A DNA stretch of 64,000 nucleotides from Pseudoscleropodium purum (lineage: Eukaryota > Streptophyta > Bryopsida > Hypnales > Brachytheciaceae): positions 28,768,001 through 28,832,000 of the forward strand of contig OZ017797.1 in assembly GCA_963969395.1 (NCBI GenBank). The letters run 5' to 3'. The notes beneath the pieces are model-generated. The model searched no databases and had not been told where the DNA came from. It saw only the letters and a program-made list of their open reading frames with translations. The position numbers and the translations under genes are program-made. How positions within the stretch are numbered: position 1 is the first letter of the stretch; each line of letters starts with the position of its first letter. Of this stretch, positions 49,391-60,806 are shown piece by piece.

Positions 49391-50007
49391 GCTTTCTGCT
49401 TAGAACGCTGACCGGTCTTTCCCCAGCTAATTAAACAAGCTCAAATGTACAATGCAGGAGGCCCCTGCGCCGTGGATCTTGACAGTGAGACCGATCGAAA
49501 TGTCTCACTCTGTAAGCAGATATATACACGTGTGCAATATACACAAGAACGTTGGTATCGTTTCTAGATGCACAAAGTCTGCAAAGGTTACCTCTACAAT
49601 TGTACTCTCGAAGATCGAAGTCGGTCAGCAAACCCACATAATTATCTACAAGTCTGGCATAAGTGAAGCAGAGCACCTCATGTTGACACGACTGAAGAAG
49701 GCCCGAGTGAACAACTGAGCCTGGGTTTTGTATGCACATTAAGACGATTTTGACTTCGTTACCGATTTTTTACTCCACTGCAGACAGACAAAGACCTTCA
49801 CAGACACAGCCAACTGGTAAAGAATATACTAATCGACTCAGAGTTCCTGGCTAGTTCAACGAAGCAACCCTCTGACCCGTTTTCAACCCACCGTCGTTTA
49901 TCGGTATGCTTTGACTCTAAACGTGGTGCCCAATCGTGGTACCCAATCGTGGTTCTACAATATCCCCACGTCAAACTCCGATTTTTCTACCAATCTGAAC
50001 CTTGAAC
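49391..50007. promoter_or_regulatory. Upstream region of the HSPA12-like gene
   Basis: Mixed-composition DNA without a credible gene (frames at 49431-49739 oppose each other). Direct repeats of a GTGGTNCCCAATCGTGGT type occur at 49924-49953. I see no clear heat-shock element array. Confidence 0.3.
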
Positions 50008-50183
50008 GGATATTTCATTAAAATGGCAGTATTCCACAAACTTGGCACTTTTAGGTTCAGAACGTGCAGTCTGAACTGTATACCAGTCTTAGATTTCAAG
50101 GTTTCAGGGTCTGAAATCTATATTAGTCTCAGAAAATCGAAAGGAAAAATGGCCAAAAAATGGCGCAATTTCCACGAAATATC
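50008..50183. mobile_element. Short TIR element, copy C of the family
   Basis: The left end (GGATATTTCATTAAAATGGC) is imperfectly inverted at the right end (GCGCAATTTCCACGAAATATC, to 50183). The interior word CTGAACTGTATACCAGTCTT matches copy A at 9.15 kb. Confidence 0.55.
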
Positions 50184-52222
50184 TTTTCATGTCATTGGTA
50201 ATTTGTTGACACTCCGATTGACGGTTGTATTTCGTAAATCTTCAAAGTAGAAAGAGTGTGGGATACCTAGAAGCTTATGGCCCATTTCTAACCACTTATG
50301 GAATTACTCATGTTTGGAGCACAGATTTCTTGACTATAGAAATTTCTCCTTATGTGCAGAAATAGAGTTTGGAAGGATTTCCATGAAAATTCAAATTTTA
50401 CGTACCATGAATATATTAAATCTTATATTATATCCCACATAGTTCCTATTGTTTTTGGCACTATCCTTTCCAAGGCATCAAATTGTCATTGAAACTAACC
50501 AACATGCAACAACAATATATGGATGAAAATTGAATTATACCTGGTGGACAAATGTAGGAGCCTTTTACTATGGTAGTTTTGAAGGCATATATGGCGGTGT
50601 ACATGCTCATATTCATACCAAAGTAGATCACACAAATGGTAGCATTGTGTGCTTGCATTTCTCCTAGGTACAAAGGTGGTCAATATGTACATTCTGTATC
50701 AAGGCATTTTGCATATTCCAAACCATAATAGAAGTCCAATGATACACCTATGATTCAAGTCAAATGTATATGAAGCTTTGTTACAAAATTGGGAGGAGTG
50801 AGCAATGGGTGGTGAGGAGAAAGAGCCAATGAGACATTGCCCACATAGACTCGTATATGCCATCTTCGCCTACTTTGTGATTACCCATCTTGTCACCTTT
50901 ATTGCCATGCATACAATAGGACATATCTTTGTCTAAATCATAGTTGCTTTGAAGATTTCCACTCTAGGCCCCTAAACCATAGAGGATTAGAGGTAGACAC
51001 TATCAATGTTGAACCACCATGTGAAGGTATGTTCTTTGTATCCCCTTTCTTGTTTTTTGGGTTCCTTGTTTACCACTTTACCTTTACTTTGTTTACAATT
51101 TATTCTTTACCATTATTTTCTTTCTATTCATTTTTATTTTCTTTAAATTATATTCCTTATATTGTCTTATCCAATTAGGAAAGTATTTGTACCTTTCCAA
51201 AAACATCATCTGTTTTTTTATAAAAACCATGGCCTAAAAATTCATTTCAAAGTCTCTAAAGTTGGAGTATATAGTCACTCATCAGGTTTTGGCCTATGGG
51301 ACATTAGATGGGGATGGACCTTGGATCAATGTAGTAGCAAAGGTCACAATGATGGACAAATATGTGGTCAATGAGGGCCAGGTTGATAACAACTCTCATG
51401 CATCAAGGCCACATGCCATTGTACGGAGTTGGGGCAAGGATGGGCCAAATTGGAGAGCTAAAGGGAAGATATGGTTTAAAGCTAGTGACTACCTTATTTG
51501 ACAATGATACTCATGGCAAGTCCCAGACTAAATGTCAAGCATGTCCTAACCCAACATTTCTCATAATTGGAACCCTAGATTTAGCTTGCTCTGTAAAGCA
51601 TTAGTAAGGCTACAATACTCAATCTACTTCACAAATTGGTGAGATTTTAGCATTTTACCTTGTCAAAAAAATTTATCATAGAAAAAATAATGTTTGAGGT
51701 GATGATAGTTCAATTTGTGTAAAATTGTCTTGATGAAGAAATTATAAAATTCTACACATTTGCAAACTATGTATGCGGTTTTTTGGCTAATGTATTGGCA
51801 CTTTTCTATTTTTTGGTACATGTTGTGCAATGCCAAATGACTTGAACTTTTTGGAGCATGTAGTTTACTTATGATGGAGATTGAATCCTTAGCTGTACAA
51901 GTGACATGGACCATTACAAGGATGAATTAGCTTATGCAAAGTGCAACAGCCCAAATTTCAGAAGCATCTAATGAAAGATTTCAGTTACCCTAAACACTAA
52001 TGTCTTCTAATCTATATGATCAAACCTTTCAAAAAAATACCATATATTCTTAACCCAATCTACAACAAGATTCTACAGTTAAATATACCAAAAATTATTG
52101 ACTAAACAATTTATTTTTTCCTTCCTTGCAATAGAAATGGTAATTTTGGAGTGCATTGTTTGAAAACATAGTAAAGGAACTTTAGGGGTTAACAACACAC
52201 TAGTGTTTCAATAAGAAATCAA
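50184..52222. other. AT-rich intergenic DNA
   Basis: Short frames only, for example 51262-51501; no recognisable domain or repeat. Confidence 0.4.
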
Positions 52223-52949
52223 GGGTGATTGCAAGAAACACTTGTCATTTTTTAAGTCTCCTCAGTTTTTATGGAGGTGTTTTTCTTCATAAATTTTGCG
52301 ATTTAAGTCTATTTTAGCTGAAATTTGGAGGAGAGGTGCGTGTTGTTGATCTAGACATTCAATAATTTTTTCAATTTAAAAAATAATAATTTACTATTTT
52401 TAATGTGACTCCAATTGGGTATCTACCTTGGTTGTTTTGGGGGTTCTTAGTCCTATTTGGAAACTAGAAATGCGATTTTGAAGCTAAGGTTTTGACTTGT
52501 TGTAGGTGGGCTAACATTCTAAAGACATTTGATGAGATTTTTGGCAAAGAACCTAGTATAAGAACTGCACTTGGGTTGAAAGTACACATTGTTTGTGCAA
52601 ATACTATGAAGAAGGGAAAAAATTTTATGATGAATTTTTTGTTCATATAGGACCAAAGAAAAGATTAGAAAAATAATTTATTTTTTAAATTATTTAAATT
52701 GTTTTATTATTCTCTAAAAATCAAATTCAAAAGTATCTATTTTCTTACATTTTTCTAGGCCTCTTTTATTGGGCATAACTATTAGAGATAATTTTTTTAG
52801 GCTTAAATTTTTATATGTATATTATTTTTAATGATTTACAAATTATCCATATTTTATTTTATTTAAAAAAAATTTATTCCCAAAGTCACGAAACCCTAAT
52901 AATAAGGCCATTTTGAACCAAAACCAAGAAGTGTTTCTTGTAACTACCC
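52223..52949. mobile_element. TIR repeat copy 2, 727 bp, with TCAA flanks
   Basis: The ends are GGGTGATTGCAAGAAACACT and AGTGTTTCTTGTAACTACCC, inverted over about 20 bp. TCAA occurs on both sides (52219-52222 and 52950-52953), consistent with a 4-bp target-site duplication. The interior is AT-rich and non-coding. It lacks the MITE found in copy 1 at 33733. Confidence 0.65.
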
Positions 52950-54384
52950 TCAACTATTCTTGTTAAAGTCAATCTATGTTAGAAGGCTTAAATAGGGATC
53001 TAGAATAAGCCCTATTAAATGGTTGCTTCCTATTTTTGGATTATATAGACCTTTAAAATTCCATGACGTGCTTGCCTAGAATAAAATGGGACTAGAGGCC
53101 TTCTTCACTTTGAATTCAAAATTTCCAAAAATAAATCATACAACCTCAAAAATGAAAAAATACTGAAATTTGGTCCACCTTTTTTTGACAACCAAAAATT
53201 AGGGGAGATTGTGCATTTGTCAAGGATATAAAAATTAATTGTAAAGGTTCATCTTGTGTTTGTAACTAGGTGTCAAAGGAAGGTTTAACTAAAAATAATA
53301 CTACTTCTGTCCCAAAATGATCTTCCTATTGAACAAAATGTTCCGAATTAAGGCTAAAAAGAACATATTAAAGACTCATTTTGCACTTTAAGTAGAGTTT
53401 GATGCATTCTTATTGTCCTACAAACTTTGAGTTTTGGAGCCCTTTTCAAAGTGTAGTTTTGGAGTATTGAAAAGTAGAATTTTATGAATATTTTCAAAGA
53501 GCACTAGTGGGCACTTAATTGTTGAATATGTAGTCAACATTTTGTGAGCACTTAGTATAAACCTGAAACCATGTGTGAACCTATTTTCTATTTTCTTGAG
53601 CTTCATCTTCTTCAATTAGGCAATACTCAAAAAGATGAAAAAAAAAAAGAATAAACAATGTTGATTAACTCCTTCAGCTATTTCATTAAACTTTTGATTG
53701 ATGATTGTTCAAATAGAGGAGAAACTATTACTCATAGTTGTTTTATTAGTCCTAAATAGCAACCTAAAGCCAAGTTTGACCAATTTACAATGTACAAAGT
53801 GCAACAAGAACATTTTGGGGCAAAAGATACACGACACCCAAGACACAACTCCATCAGACATCAGTTTTGGTGCTCCGAGGAGTTTCGTCCAGTGTTTTTG
53901 CAAGTTCCGGCTCCTCGTCCGGCATTGCAGTCACGCTTTACGATTAACTCTAACTCTATTTTCGAGGAGTTGTCAAATTTCTGCACTGCGCTGGAATCTA
54001 TGGTCTCTCGTAACTTACAGAATATCTGTTGAGTTTCCAAAAATATACCATCGTGGAAGTCGCGCTGATGTCTGTAACCACTCCGGAGTCTGTACTGTAC
54101 AATCATATGGTATTACCATTATACTGACTGACAGTAAGTTAAGTTAAGTAGGGCCTGATTGTCTGTGTCCAAAGTCCACAGTCTGCAATCCCGCATTCCG
54201 CTGCTACCGCTTGAAATCCCGCTGGCAGCCATTGTGCCACTTGTCAGTATAATGGGGTGACTTTTATGATCAGAGAACTGAAGTTGTAGGAACGTCTGGA
54301 GATCGACGGTGATCGGGAAGCTGCAAGATCTAAGGGTCAGGAGGGCACCGATTGTCGGCTGAGGATCATGCGGGTTGCAAGTTA
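52950..54384. other. AT-rich intergenic DNA, GC-richer after 53850
   Basis: Overlapping frames at 53698-54147 are unrecognised. A short inverted repeat lies at about 54109-54255 (TTATACTGACTGACA against TGTCAGTATAATGG). No gene call. Confidence 0.35.
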
Positions 54385-56420
54385 GTTTAGCGTCCTGCCG
54401 GAGCAGATCGATGCGCTCGCCCTGTTTTTTAGAAGAGTGTTCGACCATACTTCATTTCGATCTTCAGCTGATTTTTCTTTGATGCGTACATCTCGATCAG
54501 ATTGACTTCTGTCTGCAATCTTCGTTTAGGCAATCAAAGATACAGCCTTTTCATACAGTTTAGGGTACCGCACTACCGCCCGACGTGTGTGTATGAATCT
54601 TCACAATGAACATCGAATGTTCATTTGCAGGCCCGTCTGCGTTGTTGCAGATGACGGAGCGGTTGCAGTGTTGCGCGACAATGCGACATAGCTAGGGGTT
54701 ACCTGATCATCAAGGGGTTGCTTCCAGCTTCGGCGGCCATAGATTGAATTGGCATTTAGGGGCGGACCCCAAGGCCCAGCAGCAGCAGCGCAACGAACTT
54801 TCAAAGCCAGACTCAGTCTGTCTTGGAGATCTGTGCATATCTGCTATATAGTTGGCTTCCAGCTTTGAATTCACGGTGCTGAGTGTATGCTTGATGAAGG
54901 AATTCTTGACATCGATCTTCGCACGTGCTGTCTCGAAGCTGATTCTTCTAATGATTCGATCGATGTCTTAAACTTTGCTATCATTAGGATCGATAATTCT
55001 TTCAGTAAAGTTTTCATTCTTGGAATTGTTGTGCACTCTCAGACTTTGGGCGCAAAACCCATGCCTCTCAACCTAGCCGACGAGGCTCGGAGGTTGCGAA
55101 TTCTAATAGACCAACTCCCAATGCGTCGGAGGAAAATAGAACCCCTCGAGAGAATAATATTATCAAGGAGCTTACACGTCAACACCACGTAAAACAAGGT
55201 CAACTTCAGAAGCACATTGCAAGGCTGGAACAGGAATTAATTTCGAAAAATCTAGGATTGAGTCGAGGTGTTCCTGTTCCCTATGGCTCTTACTGTAGCT
55301 CTGGTGCCACTCCTCAGCTTCTTCACAGTTACTCGGAAAAGGTACTTATCGATTTGGACAATTTCGTCCTGTTCTCCATCCGTCCTGAGACATCGATCGA
55401 TGCCGTGAACGCCCTCAAAGCTCGTGTGTCCGACATTTTCTTCTCGAAGTTTGAGCAAATCAACTTCGGCGTGAAGGGTGAGCCCCTTTTCACAACTCCT
55501 GGCCTGCTTCCCGAGCAGTCGCTCACAGAGTTCACAGCTTTCTTAGCCTATGCCGACAATCCAGAAGATGAAACCGTGAAGCCTTACATGCCGAAATACA
55601 AGCGCTTCTTAGCATTCAAGCTGGAGAAGATCCAGAAAACTTGTGGCCAGGTGGAGTTCAACGATGCCAACTCTGCCCATTTCTGCAACTTGGCGATGAA
55701 TTTGTGGATGCTGCACAAATTGACATTCTCTTTCGAAAGGGCAAATGTGAGGCTGATGAGGGTGGTCCGTGACGAACCGTTCATCGATAAGTTTATGGAG
55801 CCAGTGGGCCAGCAGGACGAGGACCAGCTCAAAGGGAAGCCTCCGGCCACGACAACAACAGTGAAACACGTGATTTTGCCCGGACTCTGGATCAACAACA
55901 GCGTTATCAAGTGCCGCGTCTGTCTGGGATCCGCGACTGGTCAGGAGCCCAGAACAGCTCCAGCTACTCAATTGCGAGTAGGTGATGCTGCGAATGAGAC
56001 GGGGCCTCGGAGCGTGGATGTGACCCCAGACAACGCTCACCAGCAGACGAGCTCCCAAGTTCCTGATAGAGAGGCACCATCTCCAAGTGCTTATGCACAT
56101 GCCCACCAGCAGGCGCAGGCAATGGAGTACACAACAACTGACGAACTCCATGTTTCTAGGGCATCACAATCACTTCTTCCTGATGAGGATCTTGGGAATG
56201 ACAAGACTTCTGCCGTGGAGGTGGACCAAGCTGCGCAGGAGATGACGAATATCGACATCACGAATTCGCCACCAGAAGAGCTGGAAGAAGAGCAGCCTCT
56301 CTAACATCCGTATCCGAAAACAATGTGGAGAGCTATTACTCTACCAGCAGTGCGCACTTGGAGCACCACAGTCCACGGAAATAGGCCCAATCCCTATTAT
56401 GAGTCAGCCCATCAATCGTA
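54385..56420 (+). repeat. Second copy of the duplicated GIL1-like segment
   Basis: Collinear with 35735-38090 over both non-coding and coding parts, in the same orientation. This copy lacks the 282-bp internal duplication seen in the first and is less AT-rich. The two lie 18.6 kb apart. Confidence 0.7.
55044..56304 (+). CDS. GIL1/IRKI-like protein (DUF641-type C-terminal region), start exon not found
   Basis: The frame is open from about 55003, with no suitable ATG before the coiled coil. A CTCTCAG acceptor at about 55043 matches the acceptor position of the decayed copy, so an upstream exon is expected. The order is a coiled coil (KQGQLQKHIARLEQELISKN) and then the C-terminal domain: LIDLDNFVLFSIRPE, KPYMPKYKRFLAFKLEKIQ, FCNLAMNLWMLHKLTFSFE, DEPFIDKFMEPVG and HVILPGLWINNSVIKCRVC. 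These match the pattern WLLHxLAFSF, EVYMExV and VxPGFxxGxxVIQCxVYL of the plant GIL1 (GRAVITROPIC IN THE LIGHT 1) family. A Ser/Pro/acidic tail follows. The TAA at 56302 stands where the decayed copy has CAA, so even this copy may be truncated. Function by family only: light and gravity signalling. Confidence 0.6.
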
Positions 56421-58248
56421 ACCTCGTGGGGTTTGACTGGGTCCTGCCGGAGTGGTTTATGGTTTTCGCCCCAGCAGCATTTGTTTGACGAAACTGGAAT
56501 TTTGCATTTGTGGACATGCAGGACTTCAGATTTATTTCTTGATACTTTTAGTATAGCTGCATTAGCTCATACTCATCATTAATTGTTGTTTCGAACTTGC
56601 AATTGCGATTAGTGTTGTAAATGTTTCAAATTTTTTCTGTTTCAAAAAGTAATGTTCAGACATTCAATAAACAGAAAATAGTTGAACTTTCGACTCAGAT
56701 TTGGCGAGACGTTACATATCCCCGATCGAGCAATTCCCGCGGGGCTGGGCCCAGCACTGTTGCGCATCCGTGCTGCCGCAGCTCCAGCTCCCAGAGCTCT
56801 TCAAACCTGCCCGGAGCTCATCTTCTTTCGTCATCTACCAGACACATGGAACTCTTCTCTCCCCTGTTTGTTGCAAGAGCATGTTCCTTCTTGTTTGTCG
56901 AGCGATCTCCCTCCTGTTTGATACGCTGTCCTGGTCCATCTCGAATCCGAAGCCAGTCGACCTCCTTTCATATGAAGAAAAGCACCGAAGTACCTCCAGC
57001 TGGAGATGATGAGGAAGACTGACTTGAATCTGAGCCAGGTTGAGAGTGCCCTGCAGGAGCTGTGCAGATTGAAGTTCTGCAACTACAAAATGGCCTAAGG
57101 GCATTTCGGAAAACTTTTCGAAAGAGAGCAATAAAACTACACAAGATTCAATCGTTAGACTGAAGCCCTTCAGAACAGTAGTTGGGTCCTAGCTTTCGTC
57201 TCGGTGAAGACTTATTGACGAGGAAATCCTCATGCAAAGATTGCAAACCCCACATGATCACATCTGGGTACTAACAAATTGCACGTCTTGGTCCAACGGG
57301 GCTGTGATTGTTTCTCACACAACTGATCGTTGTTGGATTCTAATGGTTGATTCAGTTCACAGGCTTGAATGAGCACTAAATTTTGTCGTTTTTCCAACTT
57401 ATACTTGGGGTGAAAACCACAGCTACAAGGTTCTTGATTGAGCATGCTTCCATTTAGAGCATCGTTCCGTTATGTTTCTTCATTTCTCAAGCCCCTCTTT
57501 CAAGTATTGAACGCATTCATAGTTCAGTTCACACTGTTTTTAATTTCTTCTCGTTGAGATGGAGTGTGAGCAATTAAGGAAGTCCAGATGGAAGGCTGCG
57601 ACATGCTTTTTCTCCTTTAATGTGCCAATAATAAAGAAGAATTCTCTTAGCAAATCATAGCAACCTGTATCCGGAAACACCCAAACGTCTCCCATCCGCA
57701 ATGTCAGGCTCAATCATCCTTCGTTCTTCCGTCGGAGTTGTCACCACACTCTCTCCTCGAATCTCTCATCAATCTCAGGCGAGAAGAAGAAAACTGATGA
57801 TCGCAATAGACAATTTACAACAAAACAATTCAGCGAGGGCAGGTGTTTCAAACTTCCTGGGCAGCCCGGCTTCGCAACAGTGCTGGCCCGCGTGCATTGC
57901 TCGATGAAGGTACATGACGTCTTGCTCATCGAATCTGCACTGCTCATCAATCAAAGCCATTCAGCACGATCGGCCATCTTTGCCAGGCAATTTATAGTAT
58001 ATTAGCGGATTATAATTGTATCTGTAAATCATATTTACAGAATAATACTCCCCCAAATGGGGTCTGTACCAACAATTTTAAATTTCTTAATGACTATTCT
58101 TATCCAACTTTACTTATTTTTGACCTTGGGAAAGATTCAAGGGTGTGATGTTGACTGTTATACCGAATATGAGAGTCAAATTTGGCAATAGACTACTCAA
58201 ATACATTATTTTCCAACTTTGATTGGTTTTTGCAAGTTTAATATTATG
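56421..58248. other. Intergenic DNA, unassigned
   Basis: Several overlapping frames at 56621-57131, including a possible coiled-coil stretch (YLQLEMMRKTDLNLSQVES, about 56990). A frame at 57701-57907 has no recognised domain. No confident gene. Confidence 0.3.
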
Positions 58249-58250
58249 TA

Positions 58251-58829
58251 CAGTGGGGTACCAATCAAAATGTCGTTTTTGAATTCGCAGTGAGAAAAAT
58301 TTCAGTATTGCCAACTTTGAAAGCCTCCCAAGAGCTCAAAAATTAGTATTTTATCTCAAAATTTTTACTAAAGAATTATCTTTAAGTTAATTATATGTAT
58401 GCCAAATTTCAAGGCCAAAAGATTCACTAAAAAAAAGTTATTCAAAATCTACCAACATTGGTAGCTATGGAAATTTTTTCACTGCTGCCAACTTTGACAG
58501 CCTCTTAAAGATTGAATTATTTTTTTTTGCCATGAAATTTTCGGAACAAAAACCTCTTCATGTTAATAACATATGATAAAAATTTCAAGGCCAAAAGATT
58601 AATAAAAATAAAGATATTAACAATCTACCAATATGTGTCGTTTTGAGAAACAATTGTGAAAACCGTTTCATTACTTCAACTTTGACACCCTTTCAAGGGC
58701 TGAAAAATTGCTTATTTACCATGAAATTTTTGGCACAACATGCTCTTTATGATAAAAACATTCATGCCAAATTTCAAGGTCAAAAAATTTATACAAAAAA
58801 AAATATTTACAATCTACCAATGTGTGTAG
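58251..58829 (+). repeat. Left terminal inverted repeat of the Tc1/mariner element, composite
   Basis: 579 bp, nearly the exact inverse of 60792-61370. Three internal units end at about 58464, 58640 and 58829, each with CTACCAAnnTNNGTNG. A terminal Tc1-type word (CAGTGGGG) starts the first unit. The units may be transposase binding sites; this is inference. Confidence 0.85.
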
Positions 58830-59099
58830 TTGTGAGATATCTTTTATTAAAAACATTGAAATTGTTGAAGTATGTCAGACAATCATACTTCTAGATTGAA
58901 ATTCTCCAAATAATGCAATCTCTAATCATAAATGCTTCTCAAAAAAATCAAGGATAGCCAAATTTAGTTGTGTGCACTTGTCACATTTCAAAGACTGCAC
59001 TTGTTTAAAAATTGAAGACCATACATGCATGAAGAAGCTTTTTCCTCTCAATAAGAATGCTTCCATTCACAATAGAGCATTATAGGAGGTGGGATGTGG

Positions 59100-59481
59100 G
59101 ATGATGAGAGAAGCAAGTGATGGGTGATTATTTTCTAAACACAGGATTGAAACTTTGTGAACATGAGTGATTGAATGCATGAAAGATGAGTTAACTGAGT
59201 AAGTCTAGGCTATGTGATAACTGAGTGAATGAGGCACAGGATGAGTGTCTGAAGATATATTGAGGTATATGAGATTTTCTTTAAGAGTGAGTGAGGTTAT
59301 AACTTACATGTGGTGAGTAGTGAGGTTTGGTGAATGAGTGAAGGTTGTGAGGCAAGATGATGGTGAGTGATTGAAGGTATATGAGATTTTTTTCTGATGA
59401 CTGAGTGAGGTTATATATGTGCTTTATGAATGAGGCTGGATCATGGTGATTAAGTGAAGGTTAGATCATAGTCATTGAGTG
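59100..59481 (+). repeat. Degenerate TGAGTGA-rich tract before the transposase
   Basis: GAGTGA, GAATGAG and GTGAGTGA words recur from about 59150 to the ATG at 59482, including two GGTATATGAGATTTT copies (59263 and 59378 region). It may be the untranslated leader. Confidence 0.5.
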
Positions 59482-60806
59482 ATGGCTATTTCAGATGAAA
59501 CTCGTACTCGCATAGTAGATTTAAGTAAGGCAGGGAAGACAGGAGTTGATATTGTAGCTATTGTTGAAGTCCATGTTAAAACAGTTTAGAGGGTAGTGAA
59601 GAAATTTCAAGAAGATGGAATCTATAAGTGCAAACTTTGTAGTAAAAGTCATGCTAAAAAGTTTAGTGATAGAGATGTCCGTGCTATTATATGTGTCTCA
59701 AAAACTCATCGTTGTTCAACACTTTCTCAGATTACTAATATATGTTCTACTCAAGTGTCTAGATCGACTATTTGAAGGGCCTTACATGAGAGTGGCATTT
59801 TCAATCAAATTGTTGTTAAAAAATCTTTTTTGATACATCGTCACATGTCTCAACAATTGGCATTTGCTCAAAAGTATTGTGAGTGGACTATAAAAGAATG
59901 GGAGAGAGTTGTTTGGACAGATGAGTCTACCTTTGAAGTTGGAAAAAATTCTAGACAAATTCATGTTTGGAGAAATGCATATGAGTGCTATTCATCAAGT
60001 TGTATAGTTCCAACTTTAAAGAGTGGGAGAACTTCTTTGATGATTTGGGGTGCATTTGTTGGAGGGCAAAAGTCACAACTTGTTTTTATGCCCAAACATA
60101 GACGTTTTGCTAAGGATTTTGTTGAAGTGGTCTACAATGTTAAGTTGCTTCATTTTATGCAGGGTTGACAAATCTCTACGTCTGCTCCAAAATAGCGTTC
60201 GTAACCCGGACGTTCAGACGCACAGACGCCAACGGACGCAGCGTCACTCCCGCCGTCGGAAGGTGGACAGGCGGGGCGGACGCCCAAATCGTGCGGACCA
60301 CATCAGTCCGCGTGTCAATCGGACGGCTGTACTGGGGTGGACGAGTATCGGGGCGGACAGGGCGGTCCTGACGGACGCAGCGTCTACCGACTGCGAATGT
60401 CAGCGGACGCTGTGGACACAACGTCCGCGTCCAGATGTCCCAAACGTCCAGATGTTCTGTCAACCCTGATTTTATGAGTAGAGTGCCACTCGGATTGCTC
60501 ATGAAAGATGGCGCACCTATCCATCGTAGCAAAGTATGTGAAGAATGGAGACAAACACACCTTTTGGAGAAGCTCGATTTGCCTATAAATTCTCCCGATC
60601 TCAATCCAATTGAGAACCTTTGGAAGATTTTGAAAGATGCTATGCAACATGGCCCAATATGTCCAAAAAATTTAGATGACTTGAAGGTAGTTATTGAAAG
60701 AGAGTGGAGGTTAATCAATGGTACAAAGCTCCTTCAACTATATCATTCTATGCTCTCTAGGTTACAAGCAGTGATTGAGGCAAATGGAGGATATACACGT
60801 TGGTAG
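59482..60806 (+). pseudogene. Tc1/mariner DD34E transposase, broken by two stops and a nested MITE
   Basis: Without the insertion and its duplicated 8 bp, the frame is 336 codons including the stop, a normal Tc1 length. It starts MAISDETRTRIVDLSKAGKT (helix-turn-helix region, residues 1-50). The catalytic triad is present: Asp in VVWTDESTFEVG, Asp in LLMKDGAPIHRS, and Glu in SPDLNPIENLW, with 34 residues between the last two (DD34E). In-frame stops are TAG at codon 36 (59587) and TGA at codon 98 (59773); the second fits a CGA to TGA transition. A 309-bp element interrupts it at 60160. The stop codon TAG at 60804 lies inside the right inverted repeat. No other frameshift is seen, so decay is recent. 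Confidence 0.92.
60160..60468. mobile_element. hAT-type MITE, 309 bp, nested in the transposase
   Basis: Termini are CAGGGTTGACA and TGTCAACCCTG (11-bp perfect inverted repeat). An 8-bp direct duplication ATTTTATG flanks it (60152-60159 and 60469-60476), diagnostic of hAT insertion. The element is very GC-rich in an AT-rich setting and holds about ten GGACG or CGTCC words, probably subterminal repeats that bind the transposase. The open frames inside are accidental. Confidence 0.93.

Noticed and set aside
54109..54255. Inverted repeat around TTATACTGAC
   Set aside because: Arms are short (about 16 bp) and imperfect with no flanking duplication; too weak to call an element.
55609..56151. Minus-strand frame of 180 codons
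   Set aside because: Antisense shadow of the GIL1-like coding frame.
60176..60718. Minus-strand frame of 180 codons through the nested MITE
   Set aside because: It spans the hAT MITE and the antisense of the transposase; the frame is accidental.
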